Below, in pieces: positions 34,490 through 43,471 of a stretch of DNA of 64,000 nucleotides. A program made the translations under genes and the position numbers. Origin of the DNA: Geobacteraceae bacterium (lineage in GTDB: Bacteria; Desulfobacterota; Desulfuromonadia; Geobacterales; Geobacteraceae). The stretch lies in contig WSYB01000005.1 of NCBI GenBank assembly GCA_009773645.1, forward strand, positions 40,521-104,520, read 5' to 3'. The notes below the pieces were generated by a model. It ran no database searches. It saw only the letters and a list, made by a program, of their open reading frames with translations, and was not told the origin of the DNA. Numbering within the stretch: the first letter of the stretch is position 1; each line of letters opens with the position of its first letter.

Positions 34490-35635
34490 ATGAACAAATC
34501 CATCAACAGGCTGATAACAATATGTACCGCAGTCGCCACCATTATGCTGGCAGGCTGTGGCAGTGGCAACAGGGAAGGAGGGTCTCTGACTTCAGCGCCG
34601 GCCGCCGATAAGTCGGCATCGTCCCAGGTGCCACTCACTCCGGCAGATGACGGTGCGGCACTGTATGCCGACAACTGCGCCGGGTGCCACACGCTTTCCG
34701 GCACTACGATAATGAATCTGACCGCCAAGGGTGCAAAGGTTGCCGGCAAATTGGCGGCCGGACACAACGGGATTACCCTTTCTGCTGCCCAGATCGCAAG
34801 TCTGGCGGCATACCTGGATGGACAAACCGTTACTGCCGCTGTCCCAGCCACCACTCCTGCAACTGCCCCAGCCACTACCCCAGTGACGACTCCTGCTCAG
34901 GCCCCTACTGCGGGAAAAACCGTCTATGACGGCAACTGTGCCGGCTGCCACACTCTCACCGGCACCTCGATAATGAACCTTTCTGCCAAGGGTACAAAGG
35001 TGGCCGGAAAATTGACGGCCGGGCACAACGGGATTTCCCTTTCAGCCACCCAAATCGCTGATCTGGCGGCGTACCTGGGTGGGCAGACTGCTCCTGTCAC
35101 TGCCCCAGCCACCACTCCTGCAACCACTCCGGCAACCACTCCTGCAACCACCCCTGTCACTACGCCAGTGACGACTCCTGCTCCGTCCCCGACTGCGGGA
35201 AAAACCGTCTATGACGGCAACTGTGCCGGCTGCCACGCACTCACCGGCACCTCGGCCATGAACCTTTCTGCCAAGGGTACAAAGGTGGCCGGCAAATTGG
35301 CGGGCGGGCACAACGGGATAACCCTTTCAGCTACCCAGATCGCTGACCTGGCGGCGTACCTGAATGCACAATCTGCCCCGGCGACTCAACCGGTTACAGC
35401 CCCGGTTACTCCACCGGCTACTACACCGGCGCCGGCGCCCGCTGCAGGGAAAACCATTTACGACAGCAACTGCGCCGCATGCCATAATCTCGGCACCTAC
35501 GACCTTTCCGGTTCCGCTCCCAATCTTTCCAAGAAAGGTTCAACGGCCAGCAGCAAGATCAATGGCGGCCATAAGGGGATAACCCTGTCAGCCACGCAAC
35601 TCAGTGACTTGGCGGCATTCCTGAACGCAAACTAG
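34490..35635 (+). CDS. Tetrahaem c-type cytochrome lipoprotein with Pro/Thr-rich linkers
   Basis: 381 residues. The lipoprotein signal ends MLAGCGSG (Cys 23). Four monohaem modules follow, with CxxCH motifs near residues 63 (CAGCH), 150 (CAGCH), 245 (CAGCH) and 328 (CAACH), each followed by G(G)H-x-GITLS and a C-terminal LAAYL helix. The modules are joined by Pro/Thr/Ala linkers of 25-40 residues. The second and third modules are nearly identical at DNA level, so they arose by recent duplication. The GEMM-I riboswitch upstream links expression to a cyclic dinucleotide. A role in envelope or extracellular electron transfer is inferred. Start set at the ATG after GGAGAGGTG. Confidence 0.88.
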   Translation: MNKSINRLITICTAVATIMLAGCGSGNREGGSLTSAPAADKSASSQVPLTPADDGAALYADNCAGCHTLSGTTIMNLTAKGAKVAGKLAAGHNGITLSAAQIASLAAYLDGQTVTAAVPATTPATAPATTPVTTPAQAPTAGKTVYDGNCAGCHTLTGTSIMNLSAKGTKVAGKLTAGHNGISLSATQIADLAAYLGGQTAPVTAPATTPATTPATTPATTPVTTPVTTPAPSPTAGKTVYDGNCAGCHALTGTSAMNLSAKGTKVAGKLAGGHNGITLSATQIADLAAYLNAQSAPATQPVTAPVTPPATTPAPAPAAGKTIYDSNCAACHNLGTYDLSGSAPNLSKKGSTASSKINGGHKGITLSATQLSDLAAFLNAN

Positions 35636-35662
35636 GCTTCAATTTCTTCCTCCAACTGAAAA

Positions 35663-35729
35663 GGGGCCTGCAAGAGCAGGCCCCGGACTGTTGACAAAGT
35701 CCCCGTCTTTCGGCGGGGACTTTTTTTTA
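35663..35729 (+). terminator. Double hairpin terminator after the cytochrome gene
   Basis: GGGGCCTG/CAGGCCCC (35663-35684) is followed by AGTCCCCG/CGGGGACT (35699-35721) with eight T. The second hairpin is a strong intrinsic terminator on the plus strand. Confidence 0.9.
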
Positions 35730-35743
35730 TGTGCTGACGGTTG

Positions 35744-36529
35744 TTACGGTGCGGATTGGGTTGCTCCGGCAGCGAGCCATGCGGCCAGATTGCGGCCAAG
35801 GGCGAGGTTGTCCCCGACCAGGACCCTGTTCTGAAAGATCCCGTCGTCACCGAAGACCACGAACCGGCCGCTGCCGGACCGGCCTGCTACAGCCACCGCG
35901 AACGACTGCTGGGCATCTTCCGGGTCGGCACGCCGGTTGCCGTTCAAATCGATCCAGGCGCCGGGGGAGGTGCGCGCAATGACCCGGACTTCGGGGTGAT
36001 CATCGAGAAGAGCCCAGCCGCTATAAAGAGTGAACTGCTGTATCCCCTGGAACAGAGGATGGTCCGATAACCGGGTGACCCGGAAGGCCAGAGGATTGCC
36101 GTTGATAACTCCTTCCTGCTCATGGATCGCGGAGCCGGAGGTTACCACACCGAATCGGTCCAAAAGAGGGACAAGCGGAGAGGCGATGTGAAGCATGATG
36201 CAGAGCGAACCGCCCCGGGCGACGAAGGTGGTGATGGCGTCGATTTCCTCGGTGGTGTAAGGGCGGAACGTGCCGGCGAGAATGAGCACGTTTGCGCCGG
36301 CAAGGAGTTCGGCGGTAAACGGCGCGCCGGCAGCGGTCACGCTAAAGCCTGCATCGCGGAACAGGCCCGCGAGGCGGGACAGGTGAAGGTCGCCGTCCTT
36401 GTCCATGACGAATTTTTGGCCGTGTCCCTGGTCGAAGAGGACCGTTGGCAGGGCGTGGGTTTGAGCGGTAGTGGCAAAGAGGAGCATGAGGCTGAAGAGT
36501 GCGACTAACCGTGTGGTGCGATGGTGCAT
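35744..36529 (-). CDS. DUF4350-type exported protein
   Basis: 261 residues with a signal peptide (TTRLVALFSLMLLFATTAQTHA). The mature part begins PTVLFDQGHGQKF and has a GATase1/DUF4350-like alpha/beta fold: VLILAGTFRPYTTEEIDAI, FVARGGSLCIMLHIASPL, GRFVVFGDDGIFQNRVL. Related domains occur in proteins that bind or remodel cell-surface components, but no reaction is known. ATG at 36529 follows AGGAGATCC; an in-frame extension upstream lacks such a site. It is convergent with the cytochrome gene. Confidence 0.78.
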   Translation of the reverse strand: MHHRTTRLVALFSLMLLFATTAQTHALPTVLFDQGHGQKFVMDKDGDLHLSRLAGLFRDAGFSVTAAGAPFTAELLAGANVLILAGTFRPYTTEEIDAITTFVARGGSLCIMLHIASPLVPLLDRFGVVTSGSAIHEQEGVINGNPLAFRVTRLSDHPLFQGIQQFTLYSGWALLDDHPEVRVIARTSPGAWIDLNGNRRADPEDAQQSFAVAVAGRSGSGRFVVFGDDGIFQNRVLVGDNLALGRNLAAWLAAGATQSAP

Positions 36530-36743
36530 GAGGATCTCCTTTCCTGGTTCAAATACAAGAAACAAATAGGACATAAACGGTCCCATTAATCTTTATAGAA
36601 CGTGAAAGCCTTCTTGTCAACCCAAAATATGAACGGGGCGGCAATGCGGGAAAGAGGGGGCCGGCATTGCGGGTTTTGCAGAATTGCCGTTTCACGGTAC
36701 AATATCTTTGAGACCAAGATGGGTTGAGTAGAAAGAGGTGGCC

Positions 36744-37277
36744 ATGAAGATGCGTATTGCCGGGATGGTATTGCTGCTTGCGGCGGCTGCCGTGTTCGCC
36801 TTTGCTGCTACAGAGAAGCAGCGCAAGAGCGCCGCCGGAACAATCCGGGTCTACTCGGCGGAGACGAAAGGGTATGTCATGACGGAAAGGGTAATCAAAA
36901 GTGATGATGAGTGGCGCAAGCTCCTTACTCCGGAGCAGTTCAAAGTGACGCGCAGAAAGGGAACGGAAAAGCCATTTGCCAACGCCTACTGGAACAATCA
37001 TGAAAAGGGGATCTACCAGTGCGTATGCTGCGGTCTTGACCTGTTCACTTCAGACACCAAGTTCGAGTCGGGCACCGGCTGGCCGAGCTTCGGGGCCCCC
37101 CTTGCCCCGGAGAACGTCCGCACCGCAGAGGACCGGTCGCTCTTCATGCGGCGGATCGAGGTCCTCTGCGCCCGTTGCGATGCACACCTGGGGCACGTGT
37201 TCAACGACGGTCCGCCGCCTACCGGGCTGCGCTATTGCCTGAACTCAGCGGCTCTCAAGTTTGCAAGAAAAGATTGA
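36744..37277 (+). CDS. msrB: Peptide-methionine (R)-S-oxide reductase MsrB, exported
   Basis: 177 residues with an N-terminal signal peptide ([17 protein letters not shown]), so the enzyme probably works in the periplasm. The MsrB domain has the zinc ligands (CVCCGLDLF and [12 protein letters not shown]), the substrate loop ESGTGWPSF and the catalytic Cys in [13 protein letters not shown]. It repairs R-form methionine sulphoxide in proteins. The ATG at 36744 follows AGAGG; a GTG two codons earlier is an alternative. A terminator follows. Confidence 0.93.
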   Translation: MKMRIAGMVLLLAAAAVFAFAATEKQRKSAAGTIRVYSAETKGYVMTERVIKSDDEWRKLLTPEQFKVTRRKGTEKPFANAYWNNHEKGIYQCVCCGLDLFTSDTKFESGTGWPSFGAPLAPENVRTAEDRSLFMRRIEVLCARCDAHLGHVFNDGPPPTGLRYCLNSAALKFARKD

Positions 37278-37363
37278 ACTTTGGCCTTCATCTCGGATGG
37301 GACCCGAGGAATATCCGGTGACTCCTTGTGTAACGGTTGTCTACGAGAGTGCACACCACACAA

Positions 37364-37392
37364 GAGCCTGTGTTCGCAGGCTTTTTTTTTAT
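37364..37392 (+). terminator. Intrinsic terminator after msrB
   Basis: AGCCTG with CAGGCT, loop TGTTCG, followed by eight T on the plus strand. Confidence 0.85.
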
Positions 37393-37564
37393 TTCATCGG
37401 GGATGAACTTTCTCAGCGTCAATCACGGGAAAATGGGGGGGCGCCGCACAAACGGCTCAAAAAGCTGGGCAAATAATTCCCAAATTGCTATTATTCAAAC
37501 CTGTCTTGCAATTGATGAGACCGTTTCTAAAGAACGGCCTGCTACTTCATAGGGTGATTCCGTC

Positions 37565-39013
37565 ATGAACATTCTGCTCTTGCGTCCCCATCCCGGCAAC
37601 GACCAGTTCGGGCTCGGACCGTTCTTCCGCATCGAGCCGCTCGGTCTCGAGTACATCGGGGCGGCCCTTCTGGAAAGGGGGCACTCGGTTACCATCGCTG
37701 ACCTCAGATTTCGGCCGCATGCCGCCGCATGGGTCCGGCGCAGCCGTCCCCGCCTTGTGGGCATTTCCTGTCTCCACGCACTGGAATACGACCGGGTCCT
37801 TGAGATTGCCCGTGAGGTCCGCCGGGCCACACCCGATGCATTCATTGTCGTCGGCGGTCACGCTGCAGCGGCCTTCTGTGAACCTCTGGAACACGACGAT
37901 ATCGATGCCATCGTGATCGACGACGGCGAAGAGGTTGTTCCAACTCTGGCAGAGGTTATTGAGAAAGGAGGACGGCTTGAGGAGGTGCCGGCCCTGCGGC
38001 TGAAGACTCCGGACGGGTGGATTACCACGCCGTCCCTTGCCGGGAGGACGTGTCTCGACCTCGTTCCCCTCCCGGCGCGGGACCTCGTTGCCAGACACCG
38101 TTTCGGATACCATTGTCTGTTATTCAAGCCGGTATGGCTCATCGAAACGGCCCGCGGCTGCCCACACCGCTGCTCCTTCTGCTCCGTATGGCAGCTCTAC
38201 GATCAAAGCTTCCGGGAACGTAGCATCGGAGCGGTCGTGGAGGATTTCGCGACGACGGGAGACGCGATCTTCGTTGCCGATGACCTGTTCTGGAACAACC
38301 CCTCTCGCAGCTTCGAGCTCGCCTCAGCTCTGAAGAGGCGGGGCATCTTTAAGCGCTGGATTCTGGTCCAGACCCGTACCGATGTCATATGCGGCAATTC
38401 CGGGCTCCTTGAGGCCTGGCGCCCCCTGGCAAAAGACTTTGACATCTTTCTGGGGCTCGAGGCGGCCAGTGACGGGGGGCTGGCGGGCCTGACCAAGGAT
38501 GCGGGGGTCAGGGAGAGCGTTGATGCGGTGAGGATTGCCCGCTCCCTCGGATACGGCATAAACGGGAACTTTCTCGTTGATCCTGACTGGACAGAAGACG
38601 ATTTCAGGGAGTTGTGGGATTTCGTGGCACTCCATGGACTGCAACGGGCAGGCTATACCGTACTCACTCCCCTCCCGGGCACGGAATTCTATCGGAAGGT
38701 CTCCTCGCGCCTGGCCGGACAGCCCTGGTCCAACTTTGACATGCACCACCTCCTCTGGGAGCCGCACCTCGGGGCCAAACGGTTCTTCGAACTCTATGCT
38801 GAGACCTGGCGGAGATCGATCCTTAACACTTCGGGCGACAAAAGCCTGATGGATTGGATACGGCAGGTCCGTCCTTCCCAGATCCCTTACATCGCCCGGG
38901 TCTTGTGGCGCACACAGAAAATGATGAAGCCGGGGGCCTACCTCCGGGAGTATGAGGTGACGCGCCCCTGCGCAGCGAAATCCTTGCCCTGCGGCGCGCC
39001 CCATGCCGGCTGA
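37565..39013 (+). CDS. B12-binding radical SAM protein, hopanoid C-3 methylase (HpnR)-like
   Basis: 482 residues: an N-terminal cobalamin-binding-like domain (LLLRPHPGNDQFGLGPFFRIEPLGLEYIGAALLE to about residue 140), a radical SAM domain with the cluster motif CPHRCSFCSVWQLYDQSFRERSI, and a C-terminal region with PLPGTEFYRK and DMHHLLWEPHLG. The opening, the SVWQLYD sequence after the cluster and the length fit, as I recall it, HpnR, which methylates hopanoids at C-3. No hopanoid synthesis gene lies in the window, so the assignment rests on sequence alone. Flanked by terminators, so probably transcribed alone. Confidence 0.7.
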   Translation: MNILLLRPHPGNDQFGLGPFFRIEPLGLEYIGAALLERGHSVTIADLRFRPHAAAWVRRSRPRLVGISCLHALEYDRVLEIAREVRRATPDAFIVVGGHAAAAFCEPLEHDDIDAIVIDDGEEVVPTLAEVIEKGGRLEEVPALRLKTPDGWITTPSLAGRTCLDLVPLPARDLVARHRFGYHCLLFKPVWLIETARGCPHRCSFCSVWQLYDQSFRERSIGAVVEDFATTGDAIFVADDLFWNNPSRSFELASALKRRGIFKRWILVQTRTDVICGNSGLLEAWRPLAKDFDIFLGLEAASDGGLAGLTKDAGVRESVDAVRIARSLGYGINGNFLVDPDWTEDDFRELWDFVALHGLQRAGYTVLTPLPGTEFYRKVSSRLAGQPWSNFDMHHLLWEPHLGAKRFFELYAETWRRSILNTSGDKSLMDWIRQVRPSQIPYIARVLWRTQKMMKPGAYLREYEVTRPCAAKSLPCGAPHAG

Positions 39014-39060
39014 GGGGAGCCCTGCCATTCCGTTTTCCTTCTGCCGATCCGAGTAAACAA

Positions 39061-39092
39061 GAAAGCCCCGCCGGTTTCCCGGCGGGGCTTTC
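39061..39092. terminator. Bidirectional terminator between radical SAM and CoA-transferase genes
   Basis: Fourteen-base perfect arms GAAAGCCCCGCCGG and CCGGCGGGGCTTTC between two convergent genes, serving both. Confidence 0.9.
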
Positions 39093-39112
39093 TTGCTTTG
39101 ACAGATTCTGCA

Positions 39113-40699
39113 TTATTCGCAGAGGTCGACCTTGATGTCCCAGTTCTTGATCTTCATGGTGCCGTTCTGCGCCAGGTTGAGCTGCATCTTGAAGGCACGG
39201 TCGAACAGCTGCGGCTCATGGCCGATCCCCTTGGCCAGGGTCTCCTTCTTGGCCATTTCGAAGTAGTCGGTGAGGATCGGTTTGTAGTCCGGGTGCGCGC
39301 ACTTCTCGATGATCTTCAGGGCGCGGTCACGCGGGCAGAGACCACGGAGGTCGGCCAGACCCTGCTCGGTTACCAGCACGTCGAGGTCGTGCTCGGTGTG
39401 GTCAATATGCGGCGCCTTCGGCACGACACAGGTGATTCCGTTCGGGTCGGTCTTGGACGGACGGGATGACGGGGAGTGCATGATCTTCAGGTAGCCGTTG
39501 CGCAGGTAGTCTCCGGAGCCGCCGAGGCCGTTGATCATGCGGGTGCCGCCGACCAGGGTGGAGTTGGCGTGGGCATAGATGTCGAACTCAACCGGGGTAT
39601 TCATGGCGATGCATCCGAGACGACGGATCGGCTCGGGAGCGTTGGCGATGGAGAGCGGGCGCAGGGTGATCTTGCTGAAATACCGCTCCCAGTTGTCGAA
39701 GAAGCGCGGGAAGCCCGGGGTCTCGGAGAGAGAGAGCGAGCAGGAGGAGGCGCATCTCAGGTTGCCGCCGTCGAAGAAGTCCAGCATGGTGTCCTGGAGC
39801 ACCTCGGTGTAGACCGACAGATTGTGGAACGGACCCTTGGCCAGACCGCCGACAACGGCGTTGGCGATGGAACCGACGCCGGACTGCAGCGGCAGCAGGT
39901 TCTCGGGGAGACGACCCCTCTTGATCTCGTGGGCGAAGAACTCCATTATGTGCCCGGCGATCGCTTCCGAGGTGTCGTCCATCTCGGTAAAGGCGCGCCC
40001 CTTGTCGCGGAGCTTCGACTCGACCACGGCCACGATCTTGTCCGGGTCGCACGGCACGTAGGGGGTGCCGATGCGGCTGTCGGCCGCGGTGATCAGGAAC
40101 GGCGCACGGTACGGCGGCTTCTGCTGCATGTGGATGTCGTGCATCCCCTCGAAGGAGGGCTGGCCGGTGTTGACCTCGATGATGATCTTGTCGCAGAGGT
40201 TAATCATCTCGGCGACGATGCCGCAGGAAGTGGTCAGCGCCAGGCCGCAGTCCTCGGTGATCGCCGAAACCTCGATGATGCCGATGTCGTAGCGGCCGTT
40301 CTCGGTGTAGAAGCCATAGCTGATGTCCTGGGCGAAGTGGCCGAGGTGCTTGTCGCCCATCCGGATGCGGCCCTTGTTGATGCCGTCGGCGATGTTCTTG
40401 CCGGTCTGATAGGGCCAGCGGCGGTCGATCATGTCGAGAGTCGCCCAGCGATCTTCGGTTTCCGCGCCGACAGAGGCGCCGATGAACAGGTTGAACTTCA
40501 TCTTGCCCTGCAGGTTGTTCTTTTCGACGTGGTCAGCCAGAGCGATAGGCACTACTTTCGGGTAACCTGCTGGAGTGAATCCGGACCAGGCGAGGTTCTG
40601 GCCAGCCTTGAAGAACTGGATGGTGTCTTCAGGCTTCATGACCTTGCTGAGCAGTGACTTTCGACGAACGCGACTTTCCAATGTACCGAAATCAGACAT
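39113..40699 (-). CDS. Succinyl-CoA:acetate CoA-transferase (acetyl-CoA hydrolase/transferase family)
   Basis: 528 residues of the Cat1/acetyl-CoA hydrolase family. Features: GFTPAGYPKVVPIALADH near residue 40, IGASVGAETEDRWA, the catalytic Glu region TEVLQDTMLDFFDGGN (about 285-300), and the C-terminal GLGGSGDYLRNGYLKIMHSPS and TEHDLDVLVTEQGLADLRGL. In Geobacter such enzymes activate acetate with CoA from succinyl-CoA, coupling acetate uptake to the TCA cycle. A strong AGGAGG site precedes the ATG. Monocistronic, with an AT-rich leader of about 250 bases. The enzyme overlaps functionally with sucCD at 2227-4350. Confidence 0.9.
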   Translation of the reverse strand: MSDFGTLESRVRRKSLLSKVMKPEDTIQFFKAGQNLAWSGFTPAGYPKVVPIALADHVEKNNLQGKMKFNLFIGASVGAETEDRWATLDMIDRRWPYQTGKNIADGINKGRIRMGDKHLGHFAQDISYGFYTENGRYDIGIIEVSAITEDCGLALTTSCGIVAEMINLCDKIIIEVNTGQPSFEGMHDIHMQQKPPYRAPFLITAADSRIGTPYVPCDPDKIVAVVESKLRDKGRAFTEMDDTSEAIAGHIMEFFAHEIKRGRLPENLLPLQSGVGSIANAVVGGLAKGPFHNLSVYTEVLQDTMLDFFDGGNLRCASSCSLSLSETPGFPRFFDNWERYFSKITLRPLSIANAPEPIRRLGCIAMNTPVEFDIYAHANSTLVGGTRMINGLGGSGDYLRNGYLKIMHSPSSRPSKTDPNGITCVVPKAPHIDHTEHDLDVLVTEQGLADLRGLCPRDRALKIIEKCAHPDYKPILTDYFEMAKKETLAKGIGHEPQLFDRAFKMQLNLAQNGTMKIKNWDIKVDLCE

Positions 40700-40954
40700 C
40701 TTCTACCTCCTGTTTTGTGTTGGTGTTTAAACAAGATCCTAAAAGACCTTGAAAATTTCCTTCGATACGGCTTTAGGGCGCTTAGTACGGTTTCTTAAAC
40801 TGTATTCTGTATACATTAAAATTAGAACCGGATTTTACTTAACAGAACCCCTTTAGTCAAGTTAAAAAAACAAAAATTAATGTTCGGCTAAGATTGCTGG
40901 TGGAGTGACAAATTAGGGTGAAGGGGCGTCTAACCTTGGGCATATATGGTAAGA

Positions 40955-41890
40955 CTATCTGATTATTTCAGCGGGAATATCCGGGAGCGATTGCAGGACG
41001 TGTGCGTATGTGTTACCCGCAAGCCGGCTGATGAGAGAACGGATCCCCTCCGGGAGGGGGGCGTAGATGGCAAGACGCTCGCCGGTGGCAGGATGGGTAA
41101 GGGTGGTCCTGAAGGAGTGAAGTGCATGGCCTGCAAAGCCAGGGAGCGGTCGCCCGCCGTACCGTCGGTCGCCCCAAACGGGGTGGCCTATAAGCTTGAA
41201 ATGCTGCCGTATCTGGTGCATTCGTCCGGAAACTGGATAAACGGCGGCGAGAGCCCCTTCTTCTCCCTGGAAGATCAGACGGTAACGGGTTTCCGATTCC
41301 TTCCCCTCCACAGGCGCGGTGATGGTCCCTTCATCCGGGGGGGTTCCTTCCATCACTGCCAGGTACAGCTTTCCCAATCCCTCTTCCTTAACCAGCCTGC
41401 CGAACATTCCAGCGGCCGTAGGACTTTTGGCCATGATAACCGCACCGGAGGTACCGCGGTCGAGGCGGTTAACAGGCCGGAGTTTATAGGCAGCCGTCCT
41501 TGCCCGGTCGTCTGTATCTGCCTTCATGCCGCGCTCCGCAAGGAACTTTTCCCCGAGCTGTACCATGTTTCGACCTTCATCTTCCGCAGCCCGGTGTACG
41601 GGAATATCCGGCGGCTTATTGAAGACCACGATCCACTGGTCTTCATAGAGTATGTCGGCTTCCGGCCTTCTTCCCGTCAGGAGTTCACGTATTTTTGAGC
41701 TCTCCTTGAGGGTAATCGTGTCGGCAAGCTTAAGAATTGTGCCGGGCAGAGGGGATGCGCCGTTTACGGCTAGGTGGCCGGACTTTATCAGCTTTTTCAG
41801 GTAGGAGATGGGGGCTGCCGGAAGGAGGTTCCGGAGAAAGCTCTCCACCGACCGGCAGTGGTCTGAGGCTGTGATTGTGAACGTCAGCAT
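40955..41890 (-). CDS. RluA-family pseudouridine synthase
   Basis: 311 residues. An N-terminal S4 RNA-binding domain (SYLKKLIKSGHLAVNGA, about residues 30-85) is followed by the RluA catalytic domain: DQWIVVFNKPPDIPVHR, the catalytic Asp in RPVNRLDRGTSGAVIMAKS, and YPVSGRMHQIRQHFKLIGHPVWGDRRYGG. It isomerises uridine in rRNA or tRNA; the exact site is unknown. The catalytic motif has Asn where most have His (HRLDR). The ATG at 41890 follows GGAG; a start 14 codons earlier is possible. Confidence 0.88.
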   Translation of the reverse strand: MLTFTITASDHCRSVESFLRNLLPAAPISYLKKLIKSGHLAVNGASPLPGTILKLADTITLKESSKIRELLTGRRPEADILYEDQWIVVFNKPPDIPVHRAAEDEGRNMVQLGEKFLAERGMKADTDDRARTAAYKLRPVNRLDRGTSGAVIMAKSPTAAGMFGRLVKEEGLGKLYLAVMEGTPPDEGTITAPVEGKESETRYRLIFQGEEGALAAVYPVSGRMHQIRQHFKLIGHPVWGDRRYGGRPLPGFAGHALHSFRTTLTHPATGERLAIYAPLPEGIRSLISRLAGNTYAHVLQSLPDIPAEIIR

Positions 41891-41969
41891 GATGCTGTTT
41901 ACTCCGGCATGATCGACGAAAAGCCGCTTCAATCATTGGGTTGCTGATGAAGCGGTTTCTGAAATGGTT

Positions 41970-42389
41970 TTATGATTCGTCCGAGTAGACGTTATCCTCC
42001 CAGAGGAGGAGACCGGTGGCGTGGTCGGGAGCGCGCCGGGGCGCTTTTCCTTTGAACGGCCAGATCACGAATTCGACGGCAAAGACACTGCATCCTTCAA
42101 GGCAGTGTCCACCGAACACCTTACCCTGGCTGTCGGCGACCGACAGGTGGAGGTGGACTAACGTTTTGTCTTCCCTTAAGGAGATGTTCCCCATTCCAGA
42201 GACGATCTCGAGGGGGGTGTCGAAGTCAAGCTCTCTGTAAGCGTGGAGTTTCTGGTCATAAAAAGACAGCCGTGCCCGTCCCAGCGACCCCATCACCTGA
42301 ACGACCCCACCATTGATTTCCTGTGCCGCGGCAAATTTGTTCAGCTCGCGTAGCAGATCCGACCTGTAAGGAAGCTTGCCTATCAACAT
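41970..42389 (-). CDS. PPC (DUF296) domain protein
   Basis: 139 residues forming one PPC/DUF296 domain. Conserved points are GGVVQVMGSLGRARLSFYD, SGMGNISLRE, and the His-rich LVHLHLSVADSQGKVFGGHCLEG, where the histidines bind a metal in solved structures. Bacterial stand-alone PPC proteins form trimers; their role is unknown (DNA binding is known for plant AT-hook relatives only). A GGAGGG site precedes the start. Confidence 0.85.
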   Translation of the reverse strand: MLIGKLPYRSDLLRELNKFAAAQEINGGVVQVMGSLGRARLSFYDQKLHAYRELDFDTPLEIVSGMGNISLREDKTLVHLHLSVADSQGKVFGGHCLEGCSVFAVEFVIWPFKGKAPRRAPDHATGLLLWEDNVYSDES

Positions 42390-42526
42390 GTTTCCCTCCT
42401 GTGCAGAATGTACTTTTTGATAATTTTAACCATTTTGCCGTAGAATGCACCGCAAAATATAAATTTTCCGGCGATCCAGCTTCTTACCTCGGAGAAGGGG
42501 AGAAAAAGTGGGCGGCGCGGAGAAAT

Positions 42527-42555
42527 AAAAAAAGGCTTGCGGTTCGGCAGGCCTT
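42527..42555 (-). terminator. Intrinsic terminator after pilZ-type gene
   Basis: On the minus strand AAGGCCTGC pairs with GCAAGCCTT (one mismatch) around CGAACC and is followed by seven T. Confidence 0.75.
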
Positions 42556-42631
42556 AATGTCGTAAAGTGGACATTGTGTCAAAATATTGGCATAGCCATT
42601 TGAAGTCATTCGGTACTATCCGGGTGCGACT

Positions 42632-43009
42632 TCAAACAACAGGTTGGTCCTTATGGGCAATGTAGGAGTAAAATTCCTCCATTACTTGATCCTCGCTCCC
42701 GCATTGGTAGCTGACGATGTTTTTCAGATTAATAAACGCATCAACCCCTATCTGCTGAAACTTTATGCCGACACCGTTTTCATCCTGTCTGGCCACAACT
42801 CCGTTGATATCCATGTAAGCATCTTCCGGAGGCGTGTGTAACGGTATCATCACTTCAACCCTGGTGTTGATCTCCAATTTTTTATCGATCCTCACAAACA
42901 GCCCGTAGAGGGATAAATTTTCGGATTCGCCCTTAAGGTTTTCTCCTTGCGCATTTATCAGCACTTCAGATTTGAACGGGACTCTGGTAAACTTTCTTAC
43001 TTCTCTCAT
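42632..43009 (-). CDS. PilZ-domain c-di-GMP receptor
   Basis: 125 residues, a single PilZ domain. Both c-di-GMP-binding motifs are present: RKFTR (R-x3-R) near residue 5 and NLSLYG (N/D-x-S-x2-G) near residue 32, followed by the VEVMIPL strand. It lacks an output domain, so it presumably acts by protein contact. It is monocistronic with its own terminator. Together with the GGDEF protein and the GEMM-I elements it adds to the cyclic-dinucleotide signalling genes in this window. Confidence 0.88.
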   Translation of the reverse strand: MREVRKFTRVPFKSEVLINAQGENLKGESENLSLYGLFVRIDKKLEINTRVEVMIPLHTPPEDAYMDINGVVARQDENGVGIKFQQIGVDAFINLKNIVSYQCGSEDQVMEEFYSYIAHKDQPVV

Positions 43010-43471
43010 GCAAAATCCTCCAGATCATGCTGAAATGTGTAATTACTCGTTCTCTAACCGCTTACCAATCATCCCTCCGCAAAAGCGGCCCTGATGAAAA
43101 ATACGATTTCGGGCACAAAGAGAGCAATAGAGGTTAACATAAGTTATTATTTTTGTCAGGTTGAGTCTGACTATGATTTTTTGCAATTTTAATGCCATAC
43201 ACAAGCATTGTGTGCTTTTTTTGTCGACAAATTAGTAACTGCTTAATTGTATTCCGTTATACATACATTGCACGGTAATGCTTCACATAAAAAACACCCT
43301 GACTTCTTATCCATTTCCGACAGAGTGTAAAGAATATCGACATCTGCTGTATTGGTTATGTAAAATTTTTCGAATTTTTGTAGATAAAACTTTTCCCATT
43401 GAACCTGGATAAATAATTTCTGCATGGTACAATTTTACAGCACGGCAAAAACTGGAAAAGGAGGATGACGT
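43010..43471. other. AT-rich intergenic stretch
   Basis: No supported gene. A 60-codon minus-strand frame (43243-43425; contains CFLCEALPCNVC) lacks a ribosome-binding site and has no recognised relative, so I do not call it. The AT-rich sequence probably holds the promoters of the divergent PilZ and GSU3473-like genes. Confidence 0.4.

Noticed and set aside
43243..43425. 60-codon minus-strand frame with a CFLCEALPCNVC stretch
   Set aside because: No ribosome-binding site, AT-rich spacer and no recognised relative; support is too weak.
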